From positions 1 through 9,703 of the forward strand of contig JAJYWT010000106.1 of NCBI GenBank assembly GCA_021791345.1: DNA of 9,703 nt. The letters are read 5' to 3'. This DNA comes from a bacterium (lineage in GTDB: Bacteria; Chloroflexota; Dormibacteria; UBA8260; Bog-877). The translations under genes and the position numbers were made by a program. The number at the start of each line of letters is the position of its first letter. Position 1 is the stretch's first letter. The notes beneath the pieces are model-generated. The model was given only the letters and a program-made list of their open reading frames with translations. It made no database searches and had not been told where the DNA came from. Shown one piece after another: positions 6,392-9,703 of the stretch.

Positions 6392-7746
6392 GCGGCCTCC
6401 TCCACGACGAAGGCCGGCACCACGCTCCCTTCCCCCGCGGTCACATTGAGGAGCGCCGAGGAGGAGAGCCGGGTGAGGATGCCTCCCACCCGCCCCTGGA
6501 AGAGGTAGGGGTCCATGTCCCGCCCCAGCTCCAGCTCCTGCACGGCATCCCCCACCGCCACCGGGTAGCGATCGCGCGGAACGGGGATCGCCTCCTGAAC
6601 CACGTACGACTGGCTGAGTCCCACGGTGAGCGCCTGCTCCCACTCGCGGCGGCTCACGGTCCAGCCCAGGATGACTCCCTTGCCCCCGTACTCGTCGTTG
6701 GGCTTGAGGACCATCTCCCGTTGGTGGGTCGCCACGTGGTCGAGCAGGTCCGGGACCCGGCGTCCGTGCCGCTCGGTGGCCCCTTCACGGAGCTTCCGGG
6801 TCCAGGGCACGTGGCGGGCGATGGCCCCTCGCTGCCGCGGGGTGTAGAGGTGCTGCCAGCGCGGGTCCGAGAGCAGGGCCAGGCTCATCTTCTTGTGCAG
6901 GAGCTTGGCCCGGAAGGAGTTGACCACGCACACCGCGCCCGCCAGGTAGGCGGTGCAGAGCGCCTCGGCCGCCTCTTCCTCGGCCAGCAGCTCCGCCTCC
7001 AGGACCCGACGGTACACGAGATTCACGACCTCGCCGGAAGGGCCGTGCAGCCTACCGCCCGAGAAGACCAGCTCCCCCGGCTGGCAGATGATCGCCGGAA
7101 CTCCCCGGCGGAGGAATGCCTGGCGGAAGAGCTCGAACTCCCCCAGGGTGGGGAGCCCGGCCCAGTCCACGATCGCCACCTGGGGCGGAGCCGCCCCTCC
7201 CCAGGCCCGGTAAGCGGCCAGCATCACCTCCAGCTGGCGCTCGGCACAGCGCAGGGGGCGGAGCCTAAACCGCTCCCGCAGGCGAAGCATGGCAGGCATC
7301 TCCCAGAAGATTCGGCTCAGCTCGTCACCGTAGGCCATCCCCGCTGGGGACTCGGCGTTGTACTCGACGTAGCCGATCTCCGGGGCGGCGAAGCTGTCCA
7401 GGCGTGAGCTCGGCGAGGAGTGGGGATAGCCGGGGTCCGCCAGTGCCAGCCGCTCCTCCTCGGGTCGGAGGTCCAGCTCCCCCCGGAGTCCCTCGTCGGC
7501 CAGCAGCGCTGCCTCCAGCCGGGAGAGGGCACCAAAGACCGCCTGGGCGGCCAGCTGCGCTGCCCGGTACTCGTCCTGGGTGATCAGCTCGGGGCGCAGG
7601 GAGACGCACAGGGGGTGCGGGCCGAAGTACAGCCCACGCTCCAACTGGCCCTCGCGCAGCCGCCCCAGGCTGTCCGCCAGCAGCTGGGGGTCCTCCAGCT
7701 GACGGTCGTACAGCTGCCGGGCGCGCCGTGCCGCGGTGGTGCTCAA
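6388..7746 (-). CDS. circularly permuted ATP-grasp (type 2) family protein
   Basis: 452 residues from TTG 7746, or 456 from GTG 7758. I prefer TTG: it overlaps the preceding stop as TTGA, exactly like the next junction, and GGTGG lies eight bases upstream, whereas GTG 7758 has no ribosome site. Counting from GTG, key motifs are EIGYVEYNAESPAGMAYG at 127-144, VVNSFRAKLLHKKMSLAL at 278-295 and VLKPNDEYGGKGVILGW at 350-366. The last is the glycine-rich ATP-binding loop with its lysine, here near the C-terminus because the fold is circularly permuted as in glutathionylspermidine-synthase relatives. The family is expected to activate a carboxylate with ATP and join it to an amine or peptide. No membrane segment is seen, so it is cytosolic. 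It sits between a RimK-like ligase and a GCS2 ligase and shares overlaps with both, so the three are probably made in step. Substrates unknown. Confidence 0.85.
   Translation of the reverse strand: MSTTAARRARQLYDRQLEDPQLLADSLGRLREGQLERGLYFGPHPLCVSLRPELITQDEYRAAQLAAQAVFGALSRLEAALLADEGLRGELDLRPEEERLALADPGYPHSSPSSRLDSFAAPEIGYVEYNAESPAGMAYGDELSRIFWEMPAMLRLRERFRLRPLRCAERQLEVMLAAYRAWGGAAPPQVAIVDWAGLPTLGEFELFRQAFLRRGVPAIICQPGELVFSGGRLHGPSGEVVNLVYRRVLEAELLAEEEAAEALCTAYLAGAVCVVNSFRAKLLHKKMSLALLSDPRWQHLYTPRQRGAIARHVPWTRKLREGATERHGRRVPDLLDHVATHQREMVLKPNDEYGGKGVILGWTVSRREWEQALTVGLSQSYVVQEAIPVPRDRYPVAVGDAVQELELGRDMDPYLFQGRVGGILTRLSSSALLNVTAGEGSVVPAFVVEEAA
6396..6403 (-). promoter_or_regulatory. ribosome binding site for the GCS2 ligase, inside the upstream coding end
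   Basis: GGAGGAGG on the minus strand lies four bases before TTG 6391 and is encoded by the last codons (VVEEAA) of the circularly permuted ATP-grasp gene. It supports the unusual TTG start and coupled translation. Confidence 0.7.
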
Positions 7747-8681
7747 ACGAAGCGCCACCAGCGGTGGGCCCCGCGCCAGGGCGGGGCCAGTTCGCCGGTC
7801 GCGTATCCGATCACCAGCTGGGTCATCTTGGAGAGGACCCAGTGGAAGCCGGCCTCCTTGATGGAGAAGCGGTCGAAGTCCGGGGCGGGGTTCAAGAAGT
7901 CGATGGCGTACAGCACGCCGTCGCGGACCGCGAACTCCACTGTGTCCACGTCGTAGCCGAGGGCGTCGGTCAGGGTGCGGGCCTGCTCCGCAGCCAGTTC
8001 GGAGAGGGCGTGGGAGGGTGGGTCATCGGTGACGTAGCGCTCCAGGAAGGGCCGGTGGGGGTCATAGCGAAACACCAGGACCTCGCCACCGATCACGATG
8101 CAGCGGAGGTAGTCCTGCCACTCGATGCGCTCCTGCAGGATCATGGTTTTGGTCCCGGTGTGGTCGTAGGCCGAGATCAGGTCCTCTTTGGTGTCGATCA
8201 TGTAGACGTCCCGCCAGCCCCCGCCGGTGTTGGGCTTGAGGACCGCCGGCAACCCCGTGTAGGAGAGGATCCCGTCCCAGTCCAGGGGATACTCCAGATT
8301 GCGGAGGGAGCGCTCCGGTTCGATGTAGGGGATGTACTCCTTGTTGGGCAGGACCACCGTCCGCGGGACCGCCACCCCCAGGCGGCGGGCCAGGGTGCAC
8401 TCGAAGAACTTCTCATCCGCCTCCCACCAGAAGGGGTCGTTGATCACCGCGGTCCCCTGCAGGGCCGCGCTCTTGAGGTAGGCGCGGTAGAAGGGGACCT
8501 CGTGGGAGATGCGGTCGACGATCACCTGGTAGCGCTGCCGGTCCTCAAGCTCGCGGGCCCCTCCCAGCCGGCACATCTCGGCCACCACCCCGTGGGCCCG
8601 GCCCCGCTCGTTGACCAGCGAGAGGAAGGGCTCGGGAAAGGTGTTCTCGACCCCGACCAAAAGCCCGACCCTGGCCTCCAT
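7743..8681 (-). CDS. RimK-like ATP-grasp ligase
   Basis: 312 residues from ATG 8681, with AGGGGG seven bases upstream. The N-terminal third is a pre-ATP-grasp Rossmann-like domain (EARVGLLVGVENTFPEPFL...) that ends with INDPFWWEADEKFFE at 80-94, comparable to the 'N.P......K' helix of RimK/glutathione-synthetase proteins. The ATP-grasp core follows: LPAVLKPNTGGGWRDVYMI at 144-162 (ATP-binding Lys149 and glycine loop), MILQERIEWQDYLRCIVIGG at 180-199 (hinge and beta strand), and VEFAVRDGVLYAIDFLNPA at 248-266 with the metal ligands Glu249, Asp261 and Asn264. The enzyme should form an acyl-phosphate from a carboxylate and join it to an amine. It is first in the leftward operon, behind a recognisable promoter at 8732-8760, and its stop overlaps the next gene by four bases. 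The C-terminus is Trp/Arg-rich (RGAHRWWRFV). The specific substrate cannot be read from sequence. Confidence 0.85.
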   Translation of the reverse strand: MEARVGLLVGVENTFPEPFLSLVNERGRAHGVVAEMCRLGGARELEDRQRYQVIVDRISHEVPFYRAYLKSAALQGTAVINDPFWWEADEKFFECTLARRLGVAVPRTVVLPNKEYIPYIEPERSLRNLEYPLDWDGILSYTGLPAVLKPNTGGGWRDVYMIDTKEDLISAYDHTGTKTMILQERIEWQDYLRCIVIGGEVLVFRYDPHRPFLERYVTDDPPSHALSELAAEQARTLTDALGYDVDTVEFAVRDGVLYAIDFLNPAPDFDRFSIKEAGFHWVLSKMTQLVIGYATGELAPPWRGAHRWWRFV

Positions 8682-8731
8682 CCTCGGTCCCCCTGCAACG
8701 GCTTGGGGCGCTCTCAGGCACCGTCAGCGCC

Positions 8732-8760
8732 ACCATAGGGGAGGGGGCGCCTCCTGGCAA
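8732..8760 (-). promoter_or_regulatory. promoter of the three-ligase operon
   Basis: On the minus strand, TTGCCA (8760-8755) is followed after 17 bases by TATGGT (8737-8732), a good sigma-70-type -35/-10 pair. Transcription should begin near 8725, leaving a leader of about 44 bases before ATG 8681. Confidence 0.6.
8740..8754. promoter_or_regulatory. palindrome in the spacer of the leftward promoter
   Basis: GGAGG (8740-8744) and CCTCC (8750-8754) are inverted arms with a 5-base centre, lying wholly between the -35 and -10 of the leftward promoter. That is a typical place for a repressor or MerR-type activator site. The arms are short, so this is tentative. Confidence 0.3.
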
Positions 8761-8773
8761 TAGGGGGGCCGGC

Positions 8774-8786
8774 CCAGGTTGCCTGG
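8774..8786. promoter_or_regulatory. palindrome between the divergent promoters
   Basis: CCAGG (8774-8778), TTG, CCTGG (8782-8786): an interrupted palindrome placed between the two -35 elements (8755-8760 and 8796-8801). It could bind a regulator controlling both directions. The arms are short and may be chance. Confidence 0.25.
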
Positions 8787-8795
8787 TCCTCCCCC

Positions 8796-8825
8796 TTGCA
8801 CCCCGGCCCAGGGTGGGTCTATGGT
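8796..8825 (+). promoter_or_regulatory. promoter for the branched-chain amino-acid-type binding lipoprotein
   Basis: TTGCAC (8796-8801), 18 bases, TATGGT (8820-8825). The -10 hexamer is identical to that of the divergent leftward promoter. Transcription would start near 8832, giving a leader of about 195 bases before ATG 9028. Confidence 0.5.
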
Positions 8826-8829
8826 ATTG

Positions 8830-8843
8830 CCTACTCAAGTAGG
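8830..8843. promoter_or_regulatory. operator-like palindrome at the rightward transcription start
   Basis: CCTACT (8830-8835), CA, AGTAGG (8838-8843) is a perfect inverted repeat beginning five bases after the -10 and covering the expected start point. The position suits a repressor site. It would also form a 5' hairpin only if transcription began slightly upstream of 8830. Confidence 0.4.
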
Positions 8844-9015
8844 GTGGAGTGCCACACCAGTGCCCTTTTCCGCTCGGATGCCATCGTGACCGCGGCCGTG
8901 AGGCGCAGGGGTCGGCACCGGCGGGAGGCTCGGGGCGGCGCCACCCGGGAGCGGCGGGGCTGTGTCCCCGGCGGAGGACTGGGGCGCCCTATCGGGTGTC
9001 CGGGCGCAGCGACAT
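8844..9015 (+). other. long GC-rich leader with hairpins, no gene seen
   Basis: Together with the promoters listed, this accounts for the gene-free stretch 8682-9027. Two hairpins are visible: CGGGG (8955-8959) with CCCCG (8966-8970) around a six-base loop, and GGGCGCCC (8982-8989) with GGGTGTCC (8994-9001), an 8-bp stem with two G-U pairs and a TATC loop, ending 14 bases before the ribosome site. No signature of a riboswitch family I know (T-box, cobalamin, glycine, ZTP, fluoride, guanidine) could be recognised. Short open frames here lack ribosome sites and recognisable products. It may be a cis-acting regulatory leader, but the high GC content makes hairpins cheap. Confidence 0.3.
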
Positions 9016-9027
9016 GGAGGGACCGAG

Positions 9028-9703
9028 ATGCGTAAAGCCCTGGTCTTACCCCTGGTGGGGGTCATGGCGGTGATGGCCGGTTGCGGCTCCACCGCATCCA
9101 CCGGCAAGGCGATCAAACCCGGGCCGATCAACATCGGGGTGATCGCCCCGTTCAGCGGACCCGCGGCTGAGTTCGGCACCCTGATCTCGGCGCCCTGCTA
9201 CGCGGCCAGCGACCTCATCAACCAGGCCGGCGGGATTCTGGGCCACAAGACCCAGTGCACCCCCGTGGACGACACCGGTGACCCGGCCGACGCGGTGCCC
9301 AACGTGACCCGGGCCATCGCCACCATCTCCAACTTCGACCTCGCGGTTGGGTTGGAGACGAACACCGCCGCCACCACCGTGCCCCTGGTCAACCGGGCTC
9401 AGATCAACATGGTGACGACCAACGGACTCACCAACTACGACACGACCACCGACAAGTACTTCTGGCGGCTGACCCCGGCCGACGACGCCAACGGGGCGGC
9501 CATGGTGCAGTACGCCTACAATAAGGGCTACAAGCGCATCGCCGTGGTCTTCGAGAACAACTCCACCGACACCGGCAACACCCCGGGGATCGAGAAGGCG
9601 GCGGCCAAGCTGGGGGTCAAGCTGGTGACCAACACCACCATCCCCGCCGACGCCAGCTCCTACTCCAGCGTGGCGTCCAGCGTGATCAGCCTGCATCCCC
9701 AGG
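9028..9703 (+). CDS. branched-chain amino-acid-type ABC solute-binding lipoprotein, 5' part
   Basis: The frame is open from ATG 9028 to the window edge (225 complete codons), so the 3' end is missing. GGAGGG at 9016-9021 lies six bases before the ATG. The product starts with a short basic, hydrophobic signal and the lipobox VMAGC with Cys19, then a Ser/Thr/Gly linker. The mature protein begins INIGVIAPFSGPAAEFG, the classic N-terminal strand and ligand loop of LivJ/periplasmic-binding family 6 proteins, followed by INQAGGILGHKTQ (the 'N..GGi.G' motif), VDDTGDPADAVPN, a domain linker near 'NMVTTN', FWRLTPADDANGAAMVQY and a second Rossmann-like strand KRIAVVFENNSTDTG. Such proteins bind amino acids, amides or other small polar compounds and deliver them to Liv-type permeases, which would lie beyond the window. 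Cysteines in SAPCYAA and KTQC (about residues 60 and 84) may form a disulfide. Confidence 0.9.
   Translation, partial: MRKALVLPLVGVMAVMAGCGSTASTGKAIKPGPINIGVIAPFSGPAAEFGTLISAPCYAASDLINQAGGILGHKTQCTPVDDTGDPADAVPNVTRAIATISNFDLAVGLETNTAATTVPLVNRAQINMVTTNGLTNYDTTTDKYFWRLTPADDANGAAMVQYAYNKGYKRIAVVFENNSTDTGNTPGIEKAAAKLGVKLVTNTTIPADASSYSSVASSVISLHPQ

Noticed and set aside
6392..6643. Upstream extension of the GCS2 frame (84 residues, Gly/Arg/Ala-rich)
   Set aside because: It lies inside the circularly permuted ATP-grasp coding region and has no family motifs. TTG 6391 with GGAGGAGG gives the standard 372-residue protein.
7728..8738. Long plus-strand open frame opposite the RimK-like gene (336 codons)
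   Set aside because: It is antisense to a gene with clear ATP-grasp motifs, and its composition is what reverse-complemented GC-rich codons give. No ribosome site or recognisable domain.
8844..9015. T-box or other known riboswitch in the leader
   Set aside because: AGGGTGG near 8841-8847 recalls part of a T-box antiterminator motif, but the rest of the motif, Stem I features and a terminator are missing.
8796..9073. Short open frames in the divergent intergenic region
   Set aside because: They overlap the promoter and the following start, lack ribosome sites and encode Arg/Gly-rich sequence with no recognisable motif.
9046..9696. Minus-strand open frame opposite the amino-acid-type binding protein (216 codons)
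   Set aside because: The plus strand encodes a clear lipoprotein signal and LivJ-like motifs; the antisense product is Gly/Val/His/Arg repeats typical of a shadow.
1..9703. CRISPR array, tRNA or rRNA genes
   Set aside because: No regularly spaced direct repeats, and no tRNA or rRNA signature segments were seen on either strand.

Overview
The window is very GC-rich double-stranded bacterial DNA. Its genes use GTG and TTG starts freely, it encodes two classical lipoprotein signal peptides, and several promoters look like TANNNT -10 elements. The protein styles (an Asn/Thr/Ser-rich family 5 solute-binding lipoprotein, a LivJ-type lipoprotein, and a GCS2 plus ATP-grasp cluster) suggest an uncultured soil lineage such as Candidatus Dormibacterota or a deep actinobacterium or chloroflexus. 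That placement is an impression from protein style, not a measured result.

Layout, left to right. Bases 2-232 hold the C-terminal end of an MFS transporter (+). Bases 391-2343 encode a family 5 (oligopeptide/nickel type) solute-binding lipoprotein (+), followed by two tandem hairpins at 2371-2428. Bases 2496-3410 encode a helix-turn-helix protein that reads like a degenerate, catalytically dead IS21 IstA transposase (+). Bases 3452-4519 and 4527-5267 encode two consecutive alpha/beta-hydrolase esterases of the Fes/esterase D type (+). The minus strand then runs as a compact overlapping operon from 8681 down to 5273: a RimK-like ATP-grasp ligase (8681-7743), a circularly permuted ATP-grasp (7746-6388) and a GCS2/YbdK-type carboxylate-amine ligase (6391-5273). 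Bases 8682-9027 are a 346-base divergent regulatory region with a promoter pointing each way, three short palindromes and a structured leader. From 9028 to the window end is the start of a branched-chain amino-acid-type solute-binding lipoprotein (+).

The most notable unit is 3452-8681. Three different carboxylate-amine/amide ligases lie in one operon and converge tail to tail, with 5 bases between stop codons, on two different serine esterases. The two intra-operon junctions have the same TTGA stop-start overlap. The simplest reading is a small-molecule pathway that builds a glutamyl- or aminoacyl-amide product, with two hydrolases that process or release it. The product is unknown. The transporter-related genes at the edges have no permease or ATPase partner inside the window.
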